Shown here: positions 1 to 6,342 of the stretch, piece by piece
Numbering within the stretch: position 1 is the first letter of the stretch
How the letters are laid out: each line of letters begins with the position of its first letter
Source of the DNA: Rhodospirillales bacterium
Lineage (GTDB): Bacteria > Pseudomonadota > Alphaproteobacteria > Acetobacterales > Acetobacteraceae
Assembly (NCBI GenBank): GCA_903644035.1
Contig: CAHJXG010000143.1
Coordinates: forward strand, 1 to 7,068
Length of the DNA: 7,068 bases
Reading direction: 5' to 3'
Made by a program: the position numbers and the translations under genes
The notes under the pieces: model-generated
Told to the model about the DNA's origin: nothing
What the model saw: the letters and a program-made list of their open reading frames with translations, nothing else
The model's database searches: none

Positions 1-1
1 C

Positions 2-511
2 GCCTCGCTCGCGGGCGACGGCCTGGCCTGGCTGGAGGAGCCGGTCTGGCCGCCGGAGGACGTTCACGGCCTGGCCAGCGTGCGCCGCGCCGGGGTGCCG
101 GTCTCGGCCGGCGAAAACGTGGCCGGGCTGCATGGCTTCAGGGCTTTGCTGGAGGCCGGCGCCATCGACGTGGCGCAGCCGAGCGTCACCAAGATCGGCG
201 GCGTCACCGAGATGGTGCGGATCATCCAGCTCTGCCAGGCGCACGGCATCGCCGTGGCGCCGCACAGCCCGTACTTCGGACCGGGCTTCATCGCCACGCT
301 GCACGTGATCGCCGCCCTGATCGAGCGGCCGCTGGTCGAGGTGCTATGGCTCGACATGGAGGCCAACCCCTTCGACCCCTGGGTGCGCCCGGCGGACGGC
401 AGGCTCGCCGTGCCCGGCGGCCCCGGCCTGGGCTGCGACCCCGACCCCGCCGTGCTGGCCCGCTACACCGTCGGCACGCCCAACCGGATCAGCATGAGGC
501 CAAGCGCATGA
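2..511 (+). CDS. Enolase-superfamily (mandelate racemase/muconate lactonizing enzyme) protein, C-terminal part
   Basis: The 5' end is missing; 169 residues remain in a frame that is open from base 2. They cover the later strands of the enolase-superfamily barrel plus the C-terminal tail. Visible landmarks, numbered within the fragment, are WLEEP (metal-ligand Glu at 12), SAGEN (metal-ligand Glu at 38), QPSVTKIGG (59-67) and the AxAPHSP strand with His88. In the mandelate racemase subgroup that His normally pairs with an Asp from the earlier strand; here the Asp position reads Ser61, so the standard His-Asp dyad looks altered. Family knowledge: these are Mg-dependent enzymes that abstract the proton alpha to a carboxylate and act as sugar-acid dehydratases, epimerases or racemases in the cytoplasm. 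The reaction cannot be assigned because the N-terminal capping domain and the KxK strand lie outside the window. The gene ends in ATGA shared with the next gene, which implies translational coupling in one operon. Confidence 0.9.
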   Translation, partial: ASLAGDGLAWLEEPVWPPEDVHGLASVRRAGVPVSAGENVAGLHGFRALLEAGAIDVAQPSVTKIGGVTEMVRIIQLCQAHGIAVAPHSPYFGPGFIATLHVIAALIERPLVEVLWLDMEANPFDPWVRPADGRLAVPGGPGLGCDPDPAVLARYTVGTPNRISMRPSA

Positions 512-1590
512 AGGTCACCGCCGTCGAGACGCAGCCGGTCACCGTCCGGTTGGACCAGCCGATCGGCAGCGCCTTGGGCGAGATCGCCAAGTTCGGCTGC
601 ATCCTGGTCACCGTCCGCACGGATGCGGGGATCACCGGCGAGAACCTGATCTTCACCCTGAACGACCGGCGCACCAAGGTACTGCGCCAGATGGTGGACG
701 AGCTGGCCGACGTGGCGGTCGGGCACGACGCCGGGCACATCGCCGGGTTCTGGGCGCGGGCGTGGAAGGACATCAACTTCCTGGGCCACAAGGGGGTGCC
801 GGTCGCCGGCATCTCGGCCATCGACGGGGCGCTGTGGGACGCCCTGGGCAAGGCGGCGGGGCTGCCGCTGTACCGCCTGCTGGGCGGGGCGCAGGACCGG
901 GTGCCGGCGTATCACAGCGGCGGCCTGTGGCTGTCCCGCTCCATCGACGAGCTGGTCGCGGAGGCGCAAGGCTTCGTGGACCAGGGCTTCCGCGCGATGA
1001 AGATGCGGCTTGGCCTGCCCGACCCGGCGGAGGACATCGCCCGCGTGAGGGCGGTGCGGGACGCCATCGGCCCCGGCGTGAGGCTGATGGCCGACGCCAA
1101 CCAGGGTCTGACGGAGGCGCAGGCGATCAGGCTCGGCCGCCGGCTGGAGCCGTTCGACCTCACCTGGTTCGAGGAGCCGCTGCCCGCCTGGGACCTCGAC
1201 GGCCTCGCCCGGGTCGCCGCCGCGCTCGACACCCCCATCGCCAGCGGCGAGACGGAATACACCCGCTACGGCTTCCGCCGGATGCTGGAGCTTCGCTCCG
1301 CGGATATCCTGATGCCGGACCTGCAGCGCGTGGGCGGCGTCAGCGAGTTCATGCGGGTGGGCCACATGGCCGAAAGCCACGACATCGCCGTGTCCAGCCA
1401 CCTGTTTCCGGAAACCAGCGTGCAGGTGCTGGGCGCGCTCAGCAACGCGATCTTCCTGGAATATATGCCCTGGTTTTCTTCGCTATATAATGAGACGCTT
1501 GAGTTCCGGGACGGCAGCGCCGCCGTGCCGGAGCGGCCGGGCTGGGGGTTCACCTTCAACAGGGATTACATCGCCCACCTGTCGCGCTAG
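508..1590 (+). CDS. Mandelate racemase-type enolase-superfamily enzyme (probable acid-sugar or hydroxy-acid dehydratase/racemase)
   Basis: This is a full-length protein of 360 residues, the usual size of the family. The ATG at 508 overlaps the preceding stop, and GAGG lies 8 bases upstream (496-499). The N-terminal capping domain is about residues 1-125 and the barrel about 130-335. The active-site residues map onto mandelate racemase with an offset of +1: K165-x-R167 (K164/K166), D196 in LMADANQ, E222 in WFEEP and E248 in SGE (three Mg ligands), D271 in MPDLQRVGG, H298 in SSHLFPE (the Asp-His dyad) and E318 in FLEYM (the Glu that hydrogen-bonds the substrate carboxylate). The striking change is Arg167 where mandelate racemase has catalytic Lys166. 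This leaves His298-Asp271 as the obvious general base and favours a one-sided dehydratase or epimerase over a true racemase. That is inference, and the substrate is unknown. The protein is not a duplicate of its upstream neighbour: their motifs differ at most active-site strands. It probably works on the compound imported by the downstream ABC transporter. Confidence 0.93.
   Translation: MKVTAVETQPVTVRLDQPIGSALGEIAKFGCILVTVRTDAGITGENLIFTLNDRRTKVLRQMVDELADVAVGHDAGHIAGFWARAWKDINFLGHKGVPVAGISAIDGALWDALGKAAGLPLYRLLGGAQDRVPAYHSGGLWLSRSIDELVAEAQGFVDQGFRAMKMRLGLPDPAEDIARVRAVRDAIGPGVRLMADANQGLTEAQAIRLGRRLEPFDLTWFEEPLPAWDLDGLARVAAALDTPIASGETEYTRYGFRRMLELRSADILMPDLQRVGGVSEFMRVGHMAESHDIAVSSHLFPETSVQVLGALSNAIFLEYMPWFSSLYNETLEFRDGSAAVPERPGWGFTFNRDYIAHLSR
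1459..1492 (+). promoter_or_regulatory. AT-rich island with a perfect TATAAT inside the enolase-superfamily gene (possible internal promoter)
   Basis: Inside an otherwise G/C-ending gene, this stretch uses codons that are rare here (gaa, tat, ttt, tct, cta, tat, aat, then ctt) and holds TATAAT at 1486-1491. It lies about 160 bases before the binding-protein start, so it could give the transporter its own transcript. No good -35 hexamer sits 16-19 bases upstream, which keeps confidence low. The amino acids encoded (LEYMPWFSSLYNETLEF) are also family-typical, so protein constraint may explain part of it. Confidence 0.2.
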
Positions 1591-1601
1591 CCTTGCCGCA
1601 T

Positions 1602-1620
1602 GATCCGGGATCAATCCGGG
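1602..1620. repeat. 11-bp palindrome and ATCCGGG direct repeat in the gap before the binding-protein gene
   Basis: GATCCGGGATC (1602-1612) is a perfect palindrome around a central G. ATCCGGG occurs at 1603-1609 and again at 1614-1620, 11 bases apart, about one helical turn. The location, in the only intergenic gap of the operon and about 30 bases before the binding-protein start, would suit a small operator or an RNA element. There is no T tract, so it is not a standard terminator. The sequence is certain; the function is a guess. Confidence 0.3.
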
Positions 1621-1636
1621 CAACAACGAAACGCCT

Positions 1637-1643
1637 GAGGGAG
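1637..1643 (+). promoter_or_regulatory. Ribosome binding site of the binding-protein gene
   Basis: GAGGGAG lies 7 bases before the ATG at 1651. It supports that start and a high initiation rate, as expected for the most abundant component of an importer. Confidence 0.75.
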
Positions 1644-1650
1644 CAACCGA

Positions 1651-2844
1651 ATGAACGTCACCCGCCGCGAGATCCTCGCCGGCAGCGCCGCCCTGGCCGG
1701 CACGTCGGCCGCGGGCCTGCCCCGCCCGGCCATCGCCGCCAACGAGCCGATCCGCATCGGCTGGCTCACGACGCTGACCGGGCCCGGCTCGGCGCCCGGG
1801 ATCGGCTTCAACCGCGGGGTGGAGTTCGCGGCCGGCGCTATCAACGCCGCCGGCGGCGTCAAGGGCCGGATGATCGAGGTGGTCACGCGGGACACCCAGG
1901 GCGACCCGACCAAGTGCGTGAACGCGACCCAGGAGCTCATCAGCCAGCAGAAGGTCCACGCGATCTGGGGACCGACCAATTCCGGGGAGTCGCTCGCGGT
2001 CACGGCGATCATGGCGCGCGCCAAGATGCCCAACATCCACCCTTGCGTCGTCGACACCCTGATCGACCCGGCGAAGTTCCCCAACGCCTTCCGCATCGCC
2101 CCCTCCAACGGGCAGTGGGACGAGGCCGCCCGCAAGTACTGCCTGAACGTCCTCAAGGCCAAGAAGGTCGCGGTGTTCGGCGACACCACGGGCTACGGCG
2201 TGACCGCCGCCAACGCCTGCGCGGCCGGGTTCAAGCAGGAGGGTGCGGAGGCGGTCGTCGTGGCCAACATCGACGCCACCCAGCCGGACATGACGCCCGA
2301 CATGCTGCGCGCCCGCAACGCCGGGGCGGAGGCGATCGTGCTGTGGACCGTGTCCACCGGCATGATCGCCCGCCTGCTCAACACGCGGGCGGCGATGGGG
2401 TGGGACGTGCCGTTCACCGGCCACCCGGCGCTGGCCTCGGGCGACGTCGCCGGGCTGATCACGAAGCCGGCGAACTGGGAGAAGGTCTACGCGGTGGGCT
2501 ACCGGAGCTGCAGCTTCGACGCGACGGGCGCGCTGCCGCCGCGCAGCCAGGAGCTGGTGGACAGGCTGGCCGGCAAGGTCAACCTCTCGGACTCGCTGCT
2601 GTGGTGGGTGGCCTGCGGCGTCGATGCCGTGAACCTGGTCGCCCGCGCCGTGGAGGCCACCGGCGAGACGAGCAGCGCCGCAATCATCGGGCATTGGAAC
2701 GCGCTCGATCCGTATCCCGGCTACTTCGGGGACTACCGCTTCACCAAGGAGCGGCACAACGGCTACCCGGAGGACGGCATCGTGATGTCGGCCGCCAACA
2801 CGGCGAAGTCCGGCTCGTTCGCGCTCGCACCCGGGTATGGCTGA
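1651..2844 (+). CDS. Periplasmic substrate-binding protein of a branched-chain-amino-acid-type (HAAT) ABC importer
   Basis: This 397-residue protein captures the substrate in the periplasm and delivers it to the LivH/LivM-type permeases encoded downstream. Residues 1-29 form a signal peptide with a twin-arginine-like start (TRREIL, R5-R6), an alanine-rich core and a likely cut after AIA (27-29). The mature protein begins with the Peripla_BP_6/LivJ-type pattern: IRIGWLTTLTGPG (34-46), GVEFAAGAINAAGGVKGR (56-73), then a D-x-x-x-DP stretch (81-86) and AIWGPTNSGES (104-114). Length and order fit the type I Leu/Ile/Val-binding fold. The start has a strong ribosome binding site 7 bases upstream. 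The ligand cannot be told from sequence. Two flanking enolase-superfamily enzymes suggest a carboxylate, for example a sugar acid, hydroxy acid or aromatic acid, rather than an amino acid. The 3' end overlaps the permease gene by 8 bases. Confidence 0.95.
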   Translation: MNVTRREILAGSAALAGTSAAGLPRPAIAANEPIRIGWLTTLTGPGSAPGIGFNRGVEFAAGAINAAGGVKGRMIEVVTRDTQGDPTKCVNATQELISQQKVHAIWGPTNSGESLAVTAIMARAKMPNIHPCVVDTLIDPAKFPNAFRIAPSNGQWDEAARKYCLNVLKAKKVAVFGDTTGYGVTAANACAAGFKQEGAEAVVVANIDATQPDMTPDMLRARNAGAEAIVLWTVSTGMIARLLNTRAAMGWDVPFTGHPALASGDVAGLITKPANWEKVYAVGYRSCSFDATGALPPRSQELVDRLAGKVNLSDSLLWWVACGVDAVNLVARAVEATGETSSAAIIGHWNALDPYPGYFGDYRFTKERHNGYPEDGIVMSAANTAKSGSFALAPGYG

Positions 2845-3703
2845 CATGCTGGCGTCCATCGTCGCCTCCGGCCTGGCCATGGGCGCCGTGTATGCGCTGA
2901 TCGGCATCACCTACAACACGATGTTCGCGACCTCGCGCGTCATGAGCTTCACGGCGGGGATGCTGGGGATGCTCGGCGGCGTGCTCGGGTCGCTGTTCAT
3001 GCTGCGCTGGGGGCTGCCGATCCTGGTCAGCCTGCCGCTGACGCTGCTCGCCTGCGCGCTGGTGGGCGTCGTGACCGAGTTCGTCGCGGTGCGCCCGGTG
3101 CTGAAAAGCCTCGATCAGCACCTCTATGTCCTCTCGACGCTGGCGGTGGCGCTGATGATCCAGCAGGTCACCGCCATCGAGTGGAGCACGGAGCCGCGGC
3201 CGTTCCCGTCCCTGCTGCCGATGGGTTCGGGCATGTGGGACGAGAAGTACTGGCTGCCGGTGATCGCCTGCGCCGTGACGGTGGCCGGGCTGGAGTATCT
3301 CTACCGGCGCACCTTGGTCGGGCGGGCCTTCCTCGCGGTGGCCGAGGACAACTTCGCGGCCAAGGCGCTGGGGCTGCCGGAGCGGAACCTGCGGGTGGCG
3401 AGCTACGCGATGGCGGGGGCGATCGGGGCGCTGGCGGGGTTCTCGGGCGGCCAGCTGCTGCTGGCCTTCTTCGCCAACGGCCCCTTGCTGAACTTCTACG
3501 GCTTCATCCCCGTGGCGCTGGGGGGCCTCGGCAACAACCGCGGCGCCGTGATCGGCGGGCTGGCGCTCGGGCTGTTCCAGCAGGCGGCCAACTTCACCTT
3601 TGGCGGCATCTTCGCCTCGGTCGCGGTGTTCGTGCTGTTCATCGCCGTGCTGCTGGCAGCGCCCCAGGGCCTGTTCGGCACCGCGACCGCGCGGCGGGTG
3701 TGA
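2837..3703 (+). CDS. livH: LivH-type permease of the HAAT ABC importer
   Basis: This polytopic inner-membrane protein of 288 residues, normal for LivH, forms one half of the transport channel. The N-terminal segment ASGLAMGAVYALIGITYN (10-27), followed by VMSFTAGMLGMLGG (35-48), matches the LivH opening motif. Hydrophobic spans follow at about 60-85, 95-112, 138-155, 187-212, 222-250 and 255-275. The cytoplasmic coupling loop that docks on the ATPase is VGRAFLAVAEDNFAAKALGL (161-180). The ATG at 2837 overlaps the binding-protein stop by 8 bases. An ATG at 2846 is an alternative two-residues-later context start that cannot be excluded, since no Shine-Dalgarno sequence precedes either, and initiation probably depends on termination of the upstream gene. 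The final TGA shares its A with the next ATG (TGATG). The partner is the LivM half of the following fusion protein. Confidence 0.94.
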   Translation: MADMLASIVASGLAMGAVYALIGITYNTMFATSRVMSFTAGMLGMLGGVLGSLFMLRWGLPILVSLPLTLLACALVGVVTEFVAVRPVLKSLDQHLYVLSTLAVALMIQQVTAIEWSTEPRPFPSLLPMGSGMWDEKYWLPVIACAVTVAGLEYLYRRTLVGRAFLAVAEDNFAAKALGLPERNLRVASYAMAGAIGALAGFSGGQLLLAFFANGPLLNFYGFIPVALGGLGNNRGAVIGGLALGLFQQAANFTFGGIFASVAVFVLFIAVLLAAPQGLFGTATARRV

Positions 3704-5529
3704 TGGACCCCGCGCCGCTCGCCGATGCCGGAGTGCTGGATGCAGGGAGCGGCGCCCTGCCGGCCCGCGGCGCGAGGCCGTCGCATCTTCGGGCGCTGAT
3801 CCCGTTCCTGGCCCTGCTGGCGCTCGCCGTCGTCCTGCCGCTGACGGACAACGACTACTACGCGCTGATCGCGACCCGGGCGGCGATCTACTGGGTGCTG
3901 ATCTCGGGGCTGAACCTGATCGTCGGCTTCGCCGGGCAGCTCGCCATCGGCTACGTCGCGCTGTTCGCGCTCGGCGCCTACACCGCCAGCGTGCTTGCGG
4001 CCGGGACCGTGCTGCCGCCGGCCCCGGTGGTCTTGGCGCTGGCCGGGGGCACGGCCATGGGCGCGGCCTCCGGCGTGATCGTGGGCCTGCCGGCGCTGCG
4101 CCTGCGGACCTTCTACTTCGCCATGACCACGCTGGGCTTCGCGACCATCGTCACCCAGGTGGCGCTCGGCTGGCAGAGCGTCACCGGCGGGGGCGTCGGC
4201 GTCGCCGGGCCGTCCCTGCCGGCGCCGTTCGACACGGCCTGGGGCCTGTACTACCTCTGCCTCGGCATCGCCGTCCTCTGCACCTGGATGACCGCCAACA
4301 TCGCCCGCAGCCGGTTCGGCCGCGCCCTGGTTGCCACGCGGGAGGCGGAGGTGGCGGCCGAGGCGGCCGGCATCTCCAAGCCGGCGCTGCTGGTGTCGGT
4401 GTTCCTGTTCGCGGGCGCCGTGGCCGGGCTGGCGGGCGGGCTGTTCGCCAGCCTGCAGACCTACATCACGCCGGACGCCTTCACCTTCGACCTGTCGCTG
4501 CTGTTCTTCATCGCCGTGCTGATCGGCGGCCGCGGCTCCATCCTGGGGCCGCTCCTGGGCACCATCATCCTGACGATGCTGCCGGAGGTCGCGGCGCCGC
4601 TCGCCGCCTGGTCAACCTTCGTCTATGCGATCCTCGTGCTGGTGATCGTGCTCGCGATTCCCGGCGGGATCGCGGCGCTGCTGGATTTCCGCAGCCGGCG
4701 CCCCTTGCCGCGCGACCGGGCGATCCTGCCGCATTTGGGCGCGCTGGGCGAGTTGCTGAATGCGGACCGGGCGCCCGTCGCCCTGGCGCTGCGCGGCGTG
4801 GCGCTCGGCTTCGGCGGCGTGCGGGCCATCGACGGGCTGGACCTGGATGTCAGCTCCGGCCAGGTGCACGGGCTGATCGGCCCCAACGGCAGCGGCAAGA
4901 CGACGACGCTCAACGTCATCTCCGGCTACTACGCCCCGCAGGAGGGCACCTTGACCGCAGGCGCGGCGACCCTCCCGAGCCGGATGCCGTCCAGCCGTGC
5001 CCGCCACGGCATCGCCCGCACGTTCCAGACGCCGCGCATCATCGGCGAGGCGACGGTGCTGCAGAACGTCATGGTCGGCGGCACCACCATCGGGCAGGCG
5101 AGCTTCGCGGAGGCGCTGCTGTCCTTGCCGCGCCAGCTCCGGGACGAGAGGCGCATCGAGGCGACGGCCCGGCTGGCGCTCGACGCCGTCGGGCTTGGGG
5201 CGCTGGCCGACGTGCGGGCGGACCGGCTGCAGCACAGCGAGCTGCGCTTCGTCGAGATCGCCCGCGCGCTGATGCTGCGCCCCGCGTTCCTGCTGCTGGA
5301 CGAGCCGGCGGCGGGGCTGTCGCCCGACGAGATCAAGCGGCTGGGCGCGCTGATCAGGGCCATCAGCCGGCGGGGCGTGGGCGTGCTGCTGGTCGAGCAC
5401 CATGCGGACCTCATCTTCGAGATCTGCGACGAGGTCACGGTGCTGAACCTGGGCCGGGTCCTGGCCCACGGCACGCCTGCCGAGATCCGGGCGCACAAGG
5501 AGGTCGTCAGTGCCTATCTCGGCGCCTGA
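3703..5529 (+). CDS. livM-livG: Fused LivM-type permease and LivG-type ATPase of the HAAT ABC importer
   Basis: This 608-residue protein joins two subunits that are separate in E. coli. Residues 1-30 are a polar leader. The LivM membrane domain is about 31-326, with family motifs SGLNLIVGFAGQLAIGY (68-84), LPALRLRTFYFAMTTLGF (129-146), the coupling loop SRFGRALVATREAEVAAEAA (203-222) and LIGGRGSILGP (273-283). A basic linker (about 328-358) leads to the LivG ATPase (about 359-608): Walker A GPNGSGKT (393-400, Lys399), Q-loop RTFQ (Gln442), Walker B FLLLD with catalytic Glu534, D-loop AGLS (537-540) and H-loop His566 in VEHH. The signature is abnormal: LQHSELR at 509-515 replaces LSGGQ or the LivG form with YG, so the second Gly is Ser512. 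No stop or frameshift separates the halves. The frame is open upstream to 3181, but ATG 3703, sharing TGATG with livH, is the natural start. The fusion energises import together with the LivF ATPase. Confidence 0.95.
   Translation: MDPAPLADAGVLDAGSGALPARGARPSHLRALIPFLALLALAVVLPLTDNDYYALIATRAAIYWVLISGLNLIVGFAGQLAIGYVALFALGAYTASVLAAGTVLPPAPVVLALAGGTAMGAASGVIVGLPALRLRTFYFAMTTLGFATIVTQVALGWQSVTGGGVGVAGPSLPAPFDTAWGLYYLCLGIAVLCTWMTANIARSRFGRALVATREAEVAAEAAGISKPALLVSVFLFAGAVAGLAGGLFASLQTYITPDAFTFDLSLLFFIAVLIGGRGSILGPLLGTIILTMLPEVAAPLAAWSTFVYAILVLVIVLAIPGGIAALLDFRSRRPLPRDRAILPHLGALGELLNADRAPVALALRGVALGFGGVRAIDGLDLDVSSGQVHGLIGPNGSGKTTTLNVISGYYAPQEGTLTAGAATLPSRMPSSRARHGIARTFQTPRIIGEATVLQNVMVGGTTIGQASFAEALLSLPRQLRDERRIEATARLALDAVGLGALADVRADRLQHSELRFVEIARALMLRPAFLLLDEPAAGLSPDEIKRLGALIRAISRRGVGVLLVEHHADLIFEICDEVTVLNLGRVLAHGTPAEIRAHKEVVSAYLGA
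5497..5503 (+). promoter_or_regulatory. Strong ribosome binding site inside the end of the fusion gene, fixing a GTG start
   Basis: AAGGAGG lies within the last codons of the LivM-LivG gene, 6 bases before GTG at 5510. It is the best Shine-Dalgarno match in the window. It decides the start of the LivF gene at a GTG that overlaps the upstream gene by 20 bases. Confidence 0.8.
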
Positions 5530-6259
5530 ACCGCCACCCGGGCCGCTGCTGGCGGTGGCCGGCCTGCAGGCGGGCTACGGCAAGATCGCCGTCCTGCACG
5601 GCGTGGACCTGCATATCGCGCCGGGGGAGGTCGTGGCCCTGCTGGGGCCGAACGGCGCCGGCAAGACCACGCTGCTGCGGGCGGTCTCCGGGCTGCTGCC
5701 CTGGAGCGTGGGGGAGGTCCGGTTCGCCGGGCAGAGCCTGCGCAACGTCGGGCCGCGGGAGTCGGCGCAGGCCGGGCTCGCGCACGTCATCGAGGGCCAC
5801 CGGGTGTTCACCCAGAGCACGGTGTCCGACAACCTCATGCTGGCCGCCTACGACATCGCCCGGGGCGAGCGGGCGACGCGGGTGGAGGAGGCGTTCGCCT
5901 TCTTCCCGGAGATCGCCGCCAAGCGGCACCAGCTCGGCGGCGCGCTGAGCGGCGGGCAGCAGCAGATGCTGGCGGTTGCGCAGGGCCTGGTGCGGCGCCC
6001 GCGCCTGCTGATGCTGGACGAGCCGTCCGCGGGGCTGTCCCCGGTGCTGGTGGACCGGGTGCTGTCCGTCGTGGACCAGCTGCGTGCGCGGGGCACCTCG
6101 GTCCTGCTGGTGGAGCAGCTGATCGAGAAGGCGCTGGCCGTCGCCGACCGGGTCTATGCGCTCGCCCAGGGCCGCATCGCGCTGGAGGCGCCCACCGGCG
6201 ACCCGGCGCTCGGGAAGCAGTTGGAGCAGGCGTATTTCGGGCTTGCCGTGCTGGCGTGA
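5510..6259 (+). CDS. livF: LivF-type ATPase of the HAAT ABC importer
   Basis: This cytoplasmic ABC ATPase has 249 residues, slightly longer than the usual LivF because of a proline-rich N terminus (PEPPPGP, 6-12). Motifs in order are Walker A GPNGAGKT (46-53, Lys52), a Q-loop region with VIEGHRVF (93-100, Glu95 where most ABC proteins have Gln, normal for LivF), a canonical signature LSGGQ (146-150), Walker B LLMLD (166-170) with catalytic Glu171, and an H-loop that reads VEQ (Gln203 instead of His), also usual in LivF. It should pair with the LivG domain of the preceding fusion. One composite site would then combine the LivG Walker A and His566 with this intact LSGGQ; the other would combine this Walker A and Gln203 with the degenerate LivG signature. 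The GTG start is fixed by AAGGAGG 6 bases upstream, inside the fusion gene. This is the last gene of the operon. Confidence 0.95.
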   Translation: MPISAPEPPPGPLLAVAGLQAGYGKIAVLHGVDLHIAPGEVVALLGPNGAGKTTLLRAVSGLLPWSVGEVRFAGQSLRNVGPRESAQAGLAHVIEGHRVFTQSTVSDNLMLAAYDIARGERATRVEEAFAFFPEIAAKRHQLGGALSGGQQQMLAVAQGLVRRPRLLMLDEPSAGLSPVLVDRVLSVVDQLRARGTSVLLVEQLIEKALAVADRVYALAQGRIALEAPTGDPALGKQLEQAYFGLAVLA

Positions 6260-6297
6260 GAAAACGCCCGAAAGGGCAGGCCGCGCGGCGGGATGAA

Positions 6298-6326
6298 ACG
6301 GCATAGCAACGGCGCACGCCTGCCGT
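6298..6326 (+). terminator. Possible terminator hairpin after the transporter operon
   Basis: ACGGCA (6298-6303) and TGCCGT (6321-6326) are perfect complements. The right arm is preceded by GGC-GCAC-GCC, which can stack on the stem while leaving a 7-base bulge (TAGCAAC) on the left. No T run follows, so intrinsic termination would be weak. Rho-dependent termination or no termination is equally possible. Confidence 0.22.
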
Positions 6327-6342
6327 GCCGCCTGCTTGATGA

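Noticed and set aside
346..507. Upstream extension of the second enolase-superfamily gene to an ATG at 346
   Set aside because: The extra residues are Arg/Pro/Gly-rich out-of-frame translation of the upstream enzyme. The ATGA overlap at 508 has a ribosome binding site and gives a family-length protein.
1483..2910. Long minus-strand open frame of 475 codons
   Set aside because: It lies opposite the binding-protein gene, is rich in His, Arg and Gly with no recognisable domain, and is the usual antisense shadow in high-GC DNA.
3181..3702. Upstream extension of the LivM-LivG frame into livH
   Set aside because: The translation there is low-complexity Gly/Ala/Arg-rich shadow of livH. ATG 3703 in the TGATG junction precedes the real membrane domain.
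3600..5948. Second 782-codon plus-strand frame overlapping the permease and ATPase genes
   Set aside because: Its translation is Arg/Ala/Gly-rich without motifs, while the other frame carries full LivM and LivG motifs.
6266..6277. GCCC-GAAA-GGGC hairpin right after livF as an intrinsic terminator
   Set aside because: The stem is only 4 bp and no T tract follows. It may be a chance GNRA hairpin.
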